DNA from: Clostridium mobile | GTDB taxonomy: Bacteria > Bacillota > Clostridia > Clostridiales > Clostridiaceae | Direction of reading: 5' to 3' | NCBI RefSeq assembly: GCF_018918285.1 | Contig: NZ_JAHLQF010000001.1 | Coordinates: 558,001 to 622,000 of the forward strand | DNA length: 64,000 nucleotides | In this document: positions 52,940 to 60,889 of the stretch, in pieces | How positions within the stretch are numbered: the first letter of the stretch is position 1 | How the letters are laid out: each line of letters starts with the position of its first letter | Position numbers and translations under genes: made by a program | Notes under the pieces: model-generated | What the model was told of the DNA's origin: nothing | The model's input: the letters and a program-made list of their open reading frames with translations, nothing else | Database searches by the model: none

Positions 52940-54355
52940 TTAAAACTGAAAGTAAATAAATGGGCTATATGTAGAATTAACTATAAATATTATTGTAATA
53001 ATTAATAACATTCCAATAAATATTGTTTTTACTACTTCAGATATCTCTTTGTTCTGGTTTAACTTTAATGCATTACTAATTATAGGAGTTGAGCCTATAA
53101 TGGATATAAGTATCCAAAAAGCCAATTTTTTATTAACAAAATAGCTAAATTGAAATGTAACTGTTGTAGCTTTATTTATCCCAAACATTATTGATAAATA
53201 ATTTATTGCATCCCTTAAACCATTAGCTCTAAATAACACCCATCCTAATATAACAATAAACATAGTGATTGTTATTTTTATAAAAGAAGGAATTTTTACA
53301 TACCATGTTTTTTTATTTATAAGCTTTTCAATAATTATAAATACACCATGCCATATTCCCCATGCAACAAAGTTCCATGAAGCTCCATGCCATAAACCTG
53401 TAACTAAAAAAACAATAAAAAGATTTAAATATGTATTACCTGTTCTATTTCCACCTAATGGTATGTAAAGATATTCTTTAAACCACGTAGATAAAGATAT
53501 ATGCCATCTTCTCCAAAATTCAGTTATAGATTTTGATATGTATGGATAATTAAAGTTTTCCATAAATTTAAATCCAAATAAATAACCTAACCCAATAGCC
53601 ATATCGGAATATCCTGAAAAATCAAAGTATATTTGAAAAGTATAGCAAACAGCTCCTAACCATGCTGTAGGCTGATCAATTCCTGTATTTGAAAGTGAGA
53701 ATATTGTATCAGTTATCCCAGCTAACACATCTGCAATGATTACTTTTTTTGATAGTCCTATAACAAATCTTTCAATACCATAACTAAAATATTCAATAGT
53801 TTCTTTTCTCTGTCTTATTTGATTATCTATATCTTTATATTTTACAATAGGACCTGCTATTAATTGAGGGAAAAATGATATATATAATGCAACAGAAAAA
53901 ATATTTTTATTAACCTTTGCATCATTTCTATATATATCAATTATGTATGACATCCCCTGGAATGTAAAAAATGAAATACCTATAGGTAATATAATTTCCT
54001 TATATTGAAAACCAATATTAAAAATTTTATTAATATTTCCTATTGTAAATCCATAATATTTATAATAAAAAAGTAAACTTAAATTTAGTATTATACCAAT
54101 TAATAAAATAATCTTTTTTAATTTTTCTTTTTCTTTTAACTTGTCAATAAGTAATCCAAATATATAGTTTATTAAAATACAACCACCTAATAATGGTAAA
54201 TTTTCTATTCCTCCCCATGCATAAAATAATAAACTTGCAAAAAGAGATATATAATTTTTAAAGCTATTACCTGAAAAAAGATTACCTAAAGTATAATAAA
54301 TCAACAAAGTTACTGGCAAAAATATAAAAATAAATATCTGAGAACTAAATACCAT
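52940..54355 (-). CDS. MBOAT-family membrane O-acyltransferase (AlgI-like)
   Basis: A 471-residue membrane protein with about eleven helices. The MBOAT signature includes FPQLIAGPIVKY (about residue 170), SITEFWRRWHISLSTWFKEYLYIPLGG (span about residues 282-308) and the catalytic histidine in TGLWHGASWNFVAWG (about residue 322). It transfers acetyl groups across the membrane to the SGNH partner downstream. ATG 54355 was chosen because GAGGAGGG lies six to eight bases upstream. No glycan synthase is nearby, so the acceptor polymer is unknown. Confidence 0.9.
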   Translation of the reverse strand: MVFSSQIFIFIFLPVTLLIYYTLGNLFSGNSFKNYISLFASLLFYAWGGIENLPLLGGCILINYIFGLLIDKLKEKEKLKKIILLIGIILNLSLLFYYKYYGFTIGNINKIFNIGFQYKEIILPIGISFFTFQGMSYIIDIYRNDAKVNKNIFSVALYISFFPQLIAGPIVKYKDIDNQIRQRKETIEYFSYGIERFVIGLSKKVIIADVLAGITDTIFSLSNTGIDQPTAWLGAVCYTFQIYFDFSGYSDMAIGLGYLFGFKFMENFNYPYISKSITEFWRRWHISLSTWFKEYLYIPLGGNRTGNTYLNLFIVFLVTGLWHGASWNFVAWGIWHGVFIIIEKLINKKTWYVKIPSFIKITITMFIVILGWVLFRANGLRDAINYLSIMFGINKATTVTFQFSYFVNKKLAFWILISIIGSTPIISNALKLNQNKEISEVVKTIFIGMLLIITIIFIVNSTYSPFIYFQF

Positions 54356-54370
54356 ACTTTCCCTCCTCAC

Positions 54371-54721
54371 GCTAAAACAATACAGTTTATTAATTATAGC
54401 CTACAACTCTTTATTATATACAACTTTGAGGAGCTTTTTTGGTTTATGAACAGATGTTTAACATAAAGTTTATAATTTTTTTTAATATAATTATATTTTT
54501 TTATATATTTATTTTATAATCAATTTCTTCTCATACTAATCCCATTGAAATAAATCCATAATATTTTTTGGTACTCGGTGCTCAGACATGCGTATTTACC
54601 TGAATAATTTATTTTAAAGAAAGAATATTAATAAAGTTTTGAGTTATAAATAATAACACAATTCTTTATAATTCATAATATGTATATATATAGAAGTTAA
54701 AATAGGAGTGTAAAATTAAAA
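54371..54721. other. 350-bp divergent intergenic region, no gene seen
   Basis: Extremely A/T-rich, with no ORF of note. It separates the divergent algI-like gene and the orphan gene at 54722 and must hold both promoters. No single -35/-10 pair stands out. A GGAGTG site lies 13 bases before the ATG at 54722, rather far. Confidence 0.4.
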
Positions 54722-55216
54722 ATGAAAAGTTTCAAATCCTTTCATGGCACTATTACTATGATTTCTGATTTTTGGACAAATGCAACTGGCGAAGGATTAG
54801 GATGTTATAAATTAATGTCTGTAGAAAATGAAGATGGAAATTTAGTAAATTTCGTAGTGACACCATATACTTATTTTGTAGATCATGTAATGGTGGCAGC
54901 AGGAGATAATGTAACTGGGTTTTATGATGCAAATGCACCTGTTCCTCTAATTTACCCACCACAATTTCAAGCCATTGTTATGGCAAGAGATTCACAATAC
55001 CAAAATGTGAAAGTAGATTATTTTAATAGTCAGTTGGTAAGTAGCGATAACCAATTAAAATTAAATATTGGTCCATATACTGAGATAGTATTAGAAAACG
55101 ACCAACTCTTTACTAGAAACCCTGCAAATCGAAACCTAATTGTTGTCTATGGCCCTACAACAAGGAGTATACCAGCCCAAACCACACCATATAAAATTAT
55201 TGTTATGTGCCGATAG
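54722..55216 (+). CDS. Orphan 164-aa protein of unknown function
   Basis: I do not recognise a family. The protein looks soluble and beta-rich. It has no signal peptide, and a central TPYTYFVDHVMVAAGDNVTGFYD followed by proline-rich PVPLIYPPQFQAIVMA suggests a small barrel (OB-like) fold. The ribosome site GGAGTG is 13 bases before the ATG. It stands alone, closed by a hairpin 23 bases after the stop. Calcium- or metal-binding motifs and catalytic signatures are not evident. Confidence 0.7.
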   Translation: MKSFKSFHGTITMISDFWTNATGEGLGCYKLMSVENEDGNLVNFVVTPYTYFVDHVMVAAGDNVTGFYDANAPVPLIYPPQFQAIVMARDSQYQNVKVDYFNSQLVSSDNQLKLNIGPYTEIVLENDQLFTRNPANRNLIVVYGPTTRSIPAQTTPYKIIVMCR

Positions 55217-55238
55217 TTTAAAAAAAGAAGTTTATCTT

Positions 55239-55266
55239 TGCGCGAAACCTTCAATGATTTCGCGCA
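55239..55266 (+). terminator. Terminator between convergent orphan and FAD-reductase genes
   Basis: TGCGCGAAA (55239-55247) pairs with TTTCGCGCA (55258-55266), followed by TTTATT. It can serve both strands. Confidence 0.8.
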
Positions 55267-55283
55267 TTTATTAATTAAATCCT

Positions 55284-56366
55284 TTACTGTTCCATGGAGA
55301 CAATATCAATACTTTGAAATCTACTCTTTAATACCAGCTTACGTAAAAAAGAATTATACATAAAGGGACATTTCAGTAGTTTTAAAAAGATCTTCAAACG
55401 AATATTAAAAGTTTTTAATCTATATTTTTTATTGACATTTTTACTATGAGCATTTAACACTTCACTCAAAATCCGTGCGCTGTTGATAGCTGAACTTATT
55501 CCCTCCAGTGAACTGGGGCTGATAAATCCCGCAGCTTCCCCAATCAAGAAAGCATTGTCCTTACCGCAGCAAAAATCATTGAATTTAGACGGTCGAAGCA
55601 CCATACAGGCCTCGGTTTTCATAGGCTCTCCAAATCGGAATCCAATTTTCTCTAGATTTTTTTTCTGATCTTCAAATCGTTTCCGGGAATTATCCATGGG
55701 AAATGCGCCACCAAAAATAAACTGATTGTCCTTAGATATGGACCAAGAACAGCAGTCGGTATTTTCCGAATCAAAAATACAGGAATAAAACGGATTGGCA
55801 TGTGTTTCTGGAAACCATTGCTGGATTGACATATAAGTACGTATTTTCTTTTTGGGATAAAGAATTCGGCGCACCAAGGAATTAGCGCCGTCTGCCCCCA
55901 CCAGATATTTGGCGATGATGACATGTTCCATACCATTTTCATGAAAAGTTACCTGGTAACCTTCCGGTATTTTTTCAACGGCAGAACAACGAGAATTGTT
56001 GTGAACCTCCACATGATTCGGAATAAGTGATTTCATCCATAAATCAAATTTATGACGATCAAGATTAATATAAAATCGTTGATAATGGCGAATGAGATTA
56101 TTTTTTAAATCTATAGTTTTAACAGCAAAAATCTGTGGATCTACCATTACATCCTTTGGAATGGTCATATCTAACTTTGCCAATGCTTTCTGTGCGTCGG
56201 AAGAGAGCAATCCACCGCAAGGTTTCTGAAATCCGTTTTCGATAGATTCTTTTTTATCTATGGCAATAATTTTATATTTTTTAGAAAGCAGCCGCGCCAG
56301 TGTAGATCCAGAAGGCCCCAACCCTATAATTGCAACGTCATATGTCATAATCATTACTTTTTTCAT
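55284..56366 (-). CDS. FAD-dependent geranylgeranyl-reductase-type oxidoreductase
   Basis: A 360-residue flavoprotein. The N-terminal FAD motif is DVAIIGLGPSGSTLARLLS, the middle motif VGADGANSLVRRIL (about residue 160) and the last motif AFLIGEAAGFISPSSLEGISSA (about residue 275, the usual GD replaced by GE). It resembles CbrA and archaeal/clostridial geranylgeranyl reductases that saturate isoprenoid or other double bonds. The ATG at 56366 comes two bases after the Xre stop (TAA-AG-ATG) without a strong ribosome site, so translation is probably coupled. Base composition is richer in G/C than its neighbours, which hints at transfer. Confidence 0.82.
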   Translation of the reverse strand: MKKVMIMTYDVAIIGLGPSGSTLARLLSKKYKIIAIDKKESIENGFQKPCGGLLSSDAQKALAKLDMTIPKDVMVDPQIFAVKTIDLKNNLIRHYQRFYINLDRHKFDLWMKSLIPNHVEVHNNSRCSAVEKIPEGYQVTFHENGMEHVIIAKYLVGADGANSLVRRILYPKKKIRTYMSIQQWFPETHANPFYSCIFDSENTDCCSWSISKDNQFIFGGAFPMDNSRKRFEDQKKNLEKIGFRFGEPMKTEACMVLRPSKFNDFCCGKDNAFLIGEAAGFISPSSLEGISSAINSARILSEVLNAHSKNVNKKYRLKTFNIRLKIFLKLLKCPFMYNSFLRKLVLKSRFQSIDIVSMEQ

Positions 56367-56368
56367 CT

Positions 56369-56593
56369 TTATTTACCATTCTCTAAATTATTTTCTTCCC
56401 TATACTCTAAAATATCTCCCGGTTGGCATTGGAGTATTCTGCATAAAGCATCAAGAGTAGTAAAACGAAAAGCTTTTGCCCTCTGATTTTTAAAGTTTGA
56501 TACATTTGCCATTGTCATTCCTAATTGTTCTGACAACTCTGTTAAAGACATTTTACGTTTTGCCATCATAACGTCTAAGTTAACTATAATCAT
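56369..56593 (-). CDS. Xre/YozG-type helix-turn-helix protein
   Basis: A 74-residue single-domain regulator with the Cro/C1 helix-turn-helix (SLTELSEQLGMTMANVSNFKN, about residues 16-36) and the ending LCRILQCQPGDILEY typical of the YozG family. Such proteins usually sit beside a DUF2975 membrane protein, as here. It is followed immediately by the FAD reductase gene. GGAGG precedes the ATG. Confidence 0.9.
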   Translation of the reverse strand: MIIVNLDVMMAKRKMSLTELSEQLGMTMANVSNFKNQRAKAFRFTTLDALCRILQCQPGDILEYREENNLENGK

Positions 56594-56610
56594 ATTTGAT
56601 TTCCTCCTTT

Positions 56611-57102
56611 TTAGAATGTCAAATCATTTTCTTCTTTGATTTCAGCAGCTCTTTTAAATATATTAGACATTAACAAACACAAGAATCCCACTGTTATGGC
56701 AACAAAAGTTACGATTATCAAAGGTATCACAGTTATTGCATATAGATAGAAATCAAATACTACGTATAAAAATATGTTGCTCAGAATGTAAACAACCACT
56801 TCTGCAAATGCACAAATGGCAATCACTTTAAATTCATTTGATATAATTGGTGAAAAGGAATTTTGGCCCGTAAGCAATTTACAGATTTTTTTCAACTTAA
56901 ATAAGGCTATTACATAAGGAGCTGAACAGGCATAGATACATGCTGTCAATATCCACTTCATATTTGGAACTGATGGTTTCATACCTGAAATTTTTATAAG
57001 TGCTGTCAGCACAAGTGGAGTGCCTATAAGTGTAAGAATTGTTAAAATGATTCCTATAATAACTAATCCATTTAATATTTTTGAAGTTGTTCTCTCTTTC
57101 AT
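56611..57102 (-). CDS. DUF2975 membrane protein
   Basis: A 163-residue protein with four membrane helices (about residues 10-35, 50-68, 90-112 and 122-148). The size, topology and downstream YozG-type regulator match the DUF2975 family. It is the first gene of a three-gene unit with the Xre and FAD-reductase genes. Function is unknown; it may modulate the regulator's activity at the membrane. Confidence 0.8.
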   Translation of the reverse strand: MKERTTSKILNGLVIIGIILTILTLIGTPLVLTALIKISGMKPSVPNMKWILTACIYACSAPYVIALFKLKKICKLLTGQNSFSPIISNEFKVIAICAFAEVVVYILSNIFLYVVFDFYLYAITVIPLIIVTFVAITVGFLCLLMSNIFKRAAEIKEENDLTF

Positions 57103-57371
57103 AAAAGTACCTCTCTTTAAAATAGTTTTTGTTCATTATTTACACCCTTATTATATATCAACATTTCAATAATTACAATAATTATTTATCGTTATTCTTT
57201 ATGTTTTTATCGTTTTAGTCAATGACTCTTTTACTTAGTGTAGAGGTAATTTATAGCACTTACCTATTTTTACGATTAATGTCATCCTTTATCCACTCTA
57301 ACGCGAAAGATGATGGACAACCTCACCAATCTGAATACATTTAGTTACATAATATCCCTGTGAATGCAATC

Positions 57372-57399
57372 ACATTTCCTAAAAATGGATCATATGATA
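57372..57399 (+). promoter_or_regulatory. Sigma-K-type promoter of the cupin gene
   Basis: AC (57372-57373), exactly 17 bases, then CATATGATA (57391-57399) match the sigma-K pattern AC-N16/17-CATANNNTA used late in the mother cell. It lies 32 bases before the cupin start. The rest of 57103-57412 holds no gene. Confidence 0.55.
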
Positions 57400-57430
57400 A
57401 TGTTATAAGCTTATGAAAGGAATGAGCAAT

Positions 57431-57568
57431 ATGTATAATGCTTATAAAACATATCCATGCCCTTATTTCGTAAACACATCAATGTATAACCCGAACATTA
57501 TGTATAATGCTTATAGGACGCATCCATGTCCTTACTGCGTTAATACATCAATGTATAACTCAGACTTT
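57431..57568 (+). repeat. Two 69-bp in-frame tandem repeats in the cupin gene
   Basis: Units 57431-57499 and 57500-57568 each start ATGTATAATGCTTATA and encode 23 residues. They differ at a few positions, mostly neutral or conservative (for example K/R, Y/H, F/C). Confidence 0.85.
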
Positions 57569-58078
57569 TCAAATCACTTTACTAATCAATATATTCCTTT
57601 TACTGATGAGATGGAGTATGATTCAAGATTTGATTTTTCACAATCAGTAATGGATAATAGTTTAATTGAATTGAAGGATTATGGACCAGAACCTTTTGTA
57701 GTTAATATTGAGGAAGCTACTAAGCAAAACAATAATTATCGTACCGCTTTGTGGACAGGGGACCATTTGCAAGTTACTTTGATGAGCATCAATGTTGGGG
57801 ATGACATAGGTTTAGAAGTTCATCCCACACTTGATCAATTTATACGTATTGAAGAAGGCCAAGGACTTGTTCAAATGGGTGATAGAAAAGATAGGCTGAA
57901 TTATCAAAGAAAAGTATATGATGACTTTGCAATCATGATACCTGCTGGTAAATGGCATAATGTAATCAACACAGGTAATAAACCACTTAAATTGTACGCT
58001 ATCTATGCGCCACCTGAGCATCCACATGGTACAGTTCATAAAACAAAAGCAATTGCACAAGCTGCTGAAGACCACTAA
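57431..58078 (+). CDS. Cupin protein with N-terminal Tyr/Cys/Pro tandem repeat
   Basis: A 215-residue protein. The first 46 residues are two 23-residue repeats (MYNAYKTYPCPYFVNTSMYN and MYNAYRTHPCPYCVNTSMYN cores). A cupin barrel follows, with motif 1 EVHPTLDQFIRIEEGQG and motif 2 MIPAGKWHNVINTGNKPL, both with plausible metal histidines. ATG 57431 was chosen because AAGGA is nine bases before it; the frame also extends to 57413, where no site is seen. A sigma-K-type promoter and the Tyr/Cys-rich repeats suggest a spore coat protein whose N-terminus may be cross-linked. Enzymatic activity is undetermined. Confidence 0.82.
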   Translation: MYNAYKTYPCPYFVNTSMYNPNIMYNAYRTHPCPYCVNTSMYNSDFSNHFTNQYIPFTDEMEYDSRFDFSQSVMDNSLIELKDYGPEPFVVNIEEATKQNNNYRTALWTGDHLQVTLMSINVGDDIGLEVHPTLDQFIRIEEGQGLVQMGDRKDRLNYQRKVYDDFAIMIPAGKWHNVINTGNKPLKLYAIYAPPEHPHGTVHKTKAIAQAAEDH

Positions 58079-58084
58079 TACCAA

Positions 58085-58178
58085 AAGTGACTGTGAAAAA
58101 GTCCCGTAAAAACAGCTTTCTAGGGTAAAATCAAATTATCATAGGAGGCTGCTTTTTATGACAAAAAGAAAGACATAA
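58085..58178 (+). mobile_element. Remnant of an insertion-sequence left end
   Basis: The segment starts near GTGACTGTGAAAAAGTCCCG and runs to a strong AGGAGG site followed by a six-codon frame, MTKRKT-stop (58158-58178). A terminus-like sequence, a leader and a good ribosome site with an aborted reading frame look like the 5' end of an IS1182-type transposase gene whose body has been deleted. No second end or target duplication is visible. Confidence 0.45.
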
Positions 58179-58179
58179 T

Positions 58180-58223
58180 AAAAAGATGCTGTATAAAAAT
58201 TTGTTTCTATACAGCATCTTTTT
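58180..58223 (-). terminator. Terminator of the microcompartment operon
   Basis: AAAAAGATGCTGTATA (58180-58195) pairs with TATACAGCATCTTTTT (58208-58223). Both sides end in A/T runs, so it works on either strand. It lies 29 bases after the last shell gene. Confidence 0.92.
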
Positions 58224-58251
58224 TTTATTTTATATTATTTAAGTTTGTTAA

Positions 58252-58542
58252 TTATTTTGCAGCTTCTTTAGCTGATGGAAGAATTACTTCTACTTCAGAG
58301 TGTGGACGAGGAATTACATGAACTGAAACTAATTCACCAACACGTTGTGCTGCTGCAGCCCCAGCATCAGTAGCTGCTTTTACAGCACCTACATCGCCTC
58401 TTACCATAACTGTTACAAGACCACCACCAACATATTCTTTACCGATTAAATAAACATTTGCAGCCTTAACCATAGCATCTGCAGCCTCAATTGAACCAAC
58501 TAATCCTTTTGTTTCGATCATTCCTAATGCATCATATTTCAT
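58252..58542 (-). CDS. eutM: Microcompartment hexameric shell protein (BMC-H, EutM/PduA-like)
   Basis: A 96-residue BMC-H protein that tiles the shell facets as hexamers. [54 protein letters not shown] (spans residues 4-30 and 39-65) and [15 protein letters not shown] are typical. The pore-loop segment is KEYVGGGL. It is the last gene of the operon, 76 bases after pduL, with GGAGG eight bases upstream. This is probably the most abundant shell protein; terminal position and strong site would raise its output. Confidence 0.95.
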   Translation of the reverse strand: MKYDALGMIETKGLVGSIEAADAMVKAANVYLIGKEYVGGGLVTVMVRGDVGAVKAATDAGAAAAQRVGELVSVHVIPRPHSEVEVILPSAKEAAK

Positions 58543-58618
58543 TTTAAAATCCTCCTATTTTCTTTCATTTTTATTTAATAATTTTATATTATAATTTTTA
58601 TATTATAATCTTTAATTT

Positions 58619-59269
58619 TTATGTTATAATTTTTACTTTTGAACCACAAGCAATGTTCATGGCATTTGCTTCTTCAGTATCAATATGGCATTCAAGTTTA
58701 GAAGCATCATTTGCTCTAATAACTACATTGCTGTAAATGCCACCTCTTAGGTCATCAAACTTGATAGAAACTATCTGACCATCAGAAACACCAAAGTTTT
58801 TAGCATCTTCTGGTGTCATGTGTATATGTCTTTGAGCAACTATTAAGCCTTCTTCAATCTGAACTGAACCCTTTGGTCCAATTAATGTAATTCCAGGTGT
58901 ATTACATAAATCACCAGATAATCTTGGATGTGGAACGGCACCAAGCTTAAAGCAATCTCCAGCTAACACTTCAACCTGAGTTTTACTTCTTATAGGTCCA
59001 AGAATTCTAACTTTTTCAATTGCACCCTTTGGTCCACAAACTGTTAAAGTCTCTTTGCATGCATACTGTCCAGGCTGTGATAAATCTTTCATCTTTGTCA
59101 TCTGATAATTTTCGCCAAATAGAATGTTTAAATCTTTCTGTGAAAGATGTATATGTCTATTTGAAACACCTACTGGAACTTCATCTGAATCATTTTTTAC
59201 ATCTGTATTAGCTTCGTTAGCTTGTACAGCTTCCAGTAAAAGCTTCAATATAGTTTCACATCTATCCAT
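58619..59269 (-). CDS. pduL: Phosphotransacylase (PduL family)
   Basis: A 216-residue enzyme converting acyl-CoA to acyl-phosphate inside the compartment. Two PduL barrels each carry a zinc motif, SNRHIHLS (about residue 36) and AQRHIHMT (about residue 142). HPRLSGDLC supplies another ligand region. The first 20 residues (MDRCETILKLLLEAVQANEA) form an amphipathic helix, probably the encapsulation peptide. The ATG follows the eutE stop directly (TAA-ATG) with AGGGGGA upstream. Use of PduL rather than EutD is common in clostridial and glycyl-radical loci. Confidence 0.95.
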   Translation of the reverse strand: MDRCETILKLLLEAVQANEANTDVKNDSDEVPVGVSNRHIHLSQKDLNILFGENYQMTKMKDLSQPGQYACKETLTVCGPKGAIEKVRILGPIRSKTQVEVLAGDCFKLGAVPHPRLSGDLCNTPGITLIGPKGSVQIEEGLIVAQRHIHMTPEDAKNFGVSDGQIVSIKFDDLRGGIYSNVVIRANDASKLECHIDTEEANAMNIACGSKVKIIT

Positions 59270-60850
59270 TTAGATTTCCCCCTTCATAGCCTTTACTATC
59301 TGATTAACTAATTTCATAAGCTCTTCATTGTTAGTAACTGCGCTATTATTGCTATTATTAGTATTACTATCAGTGTTATTGCACTTTGATGCAGCTACAT
59401 ATTCAGCAGGACTTAAGGTTCCACATTGATTTTGTGTAGAACGACAGTTATCAGCAGTCTTTATTCTATTAAAAGTTGGATCAGCAGAAGCTAATGTTGC
59501 ACAATCCTTCAAGCCATAAGCAACTCTCTTTATATTAACTAAATGCATTGGAGTAACATTTTCAGATACTGAACTGCCCCCCCAAGTACCACAGCCAAGT
59601 GTAAATGATGGTATAAGACCTGTGCTTGCACCTGTTCCACCTTGACTGCCTCCAGTATTCACTAAAATACGTGCAGCTGGTTTTTTAGCAAATTTCATTA
59701 CTATATCTCTATCTTCAGTATGAATGCTCATTGTATGTCCGATTCCATTTTGAAGTAATTGAATACTTAACTCACATGCTTCTTCCCAGTTCTTTGCTGT
59801 ATAGAAGCCAAGTACTGTAGTAAGCTTTTCAAAGGATAATGGATATCCTTCCCCTACGCCCTTCTGTTTACCAATAAGTACCTTAGTTCCTTCTGGAATA
59901 GAAATTCCTGCAGCTTTTGCAATAACCTGAGGAGATCTACCAACAAATTTAGCATTCATATTGTGTCCATTCTTAAACAACAAATCACAAACTTTATCAG
60001 TTTCCTCTGCTGTCATAAAATATCCACCTTGTTTTTTAAATTCTTCAACAACCAGATCATGATTACACTCTTCGCATATGATTGATTGCTCTGATGCACA
60101 GATTGTACCATTATCAAATGTCTTACTTGCAATTATATTTCTAACAGCCTGCTGAACATTAGCACTTCTCTCTATATATGCCGGAGAATTACCTGCGCCT
60201 ACTCCAAGTGCAGGCTTACCAGCACTATAAGCAGCTTTCACCATGCCTGGACCACCAGTTGCTATAATGATAGCAACTTCCTTACTCTTCATCAATTCAT
60301 TTGTTGCTCCAATGCTTGGCATAGAAATGCATCCAATAATATTTTCAGGTGCTCCTGCTTCAATAGCTGCCTCATTCATCAATTTAGCTGCTTTAATTGT
60401 ACATTCTGCAGCAGATGGATGTGGTGAGAATACTATAGCATTTCTAGATTTAATTGCAATCATAGACTTAAAAATAGTAGTTGATGTTGGATTTGTAGAT
60501 GGTACTATTCCCATTACTAGTCCAACTGGTTCTGCAATTTCAATGAGCTTATTTGCCTCATCTTCTTTAATTACACCAATAGTCTTCATATCTTTTATTG
60601 CATCGTACAAAATTGTAGATGCTAAATGGTTTTTATAAGTTTTATCCTCAACTTTACCAAAACCAGTTTCTTCTACAGCCATTTGCGCTAAACATGCTGC
60701 ATTTTCTTCGGCAACTTTAACCATATTGCGTAAAATTTTATCAATTTGTTCTTCACTATAATCAGCAATTTTTTCTGTCGCAATTTTTCCTAAGCGCGCA
60801 AGATTTCTTGCTTCTTGTATAGAGCGCAAATCTCTATCGAAATTTTCCAT
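59270..60850 (-). CDS. eutE: Microcompartment CoA-acylating aldehyde dehydrogenase (EutE/PduP type)
   Basis: A 526-residue enzyme that oxidises an aldehyde with NAD and CoA to acyl-CoA. The catalytic cysteine is in DNGTICASEQS (about residue 251), with ATGGPGMVKAAYSAGKPALG and VLGFYTAKNWEEACELS typical. After the catalytic core comes an Asn/Ser/Thr-rich linker (about 480-507) and a terminal amphipathic helix, EELMKLVNQIVKAMKGEI, which looks like a C-terminal encapsulation peptide. PduP and most EutE proteins carry such a peptide at the N-terminus, and C-terminal placement is better known in glycyl-radical-type loci. AAGGA precedes the ATG. Confidence 0.94.
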   Translation of the reverse strand: MENFDRDLRSIQEARNLARLGKIATEKIADYSEEQIDKILRNMVKVAEENAACLAQMAVEETGFGKVEDKTYKNHLASTILYDAIKDMKTIGVIKEDEANKLIEIAEPVGLVMGIVPSTNPTSTTIFKSMIAIKSRNAIVFSPHPSAAECTIKAAKLMNEAAIEAGAPENIIGCISMPSIGATNELMKSKEVAIIIATGGPGMVKAAYSAGKPALGVGAGNSPAYIERSANVQQAVRNIIASKTFDNGTICASEQSIICEECNHDLVVEEFKKQGGYFMTAEETDKVCDLLFKNGHNMNAKFVGRSPQVIAKAAGISIPEGTKVLIGKQKGVGEGYPLSFEKLTTVLGFYTAKNWEEACELSIQLLQNGIGHTMSIHTEDRDIVMKFAKKPAARILVNTGGSQGGTGASTGLIPSFTLGCGTWGGSSVSENVTPMHLVNIKRVAYGLKDCATLASADPTFNRIKTADNCRSTQNQCGTLSPAEYVAASKCNNTDSNTNNSNNSAVTNNEELMKLVNQIVKAMKGEI

Positions 60851-60889
60851 TTTATCATTCCTTCTTCTTACAATATTTGTGTATTAAAG

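Noticed and set aside
57240-57380. Minus-strand coding-like stretch (VTKCIQIGEVVHHLSR) with two in-frame stops
   Set aside because: Too short and interrupted to call a pseudogene, and no parent gene is recognised.
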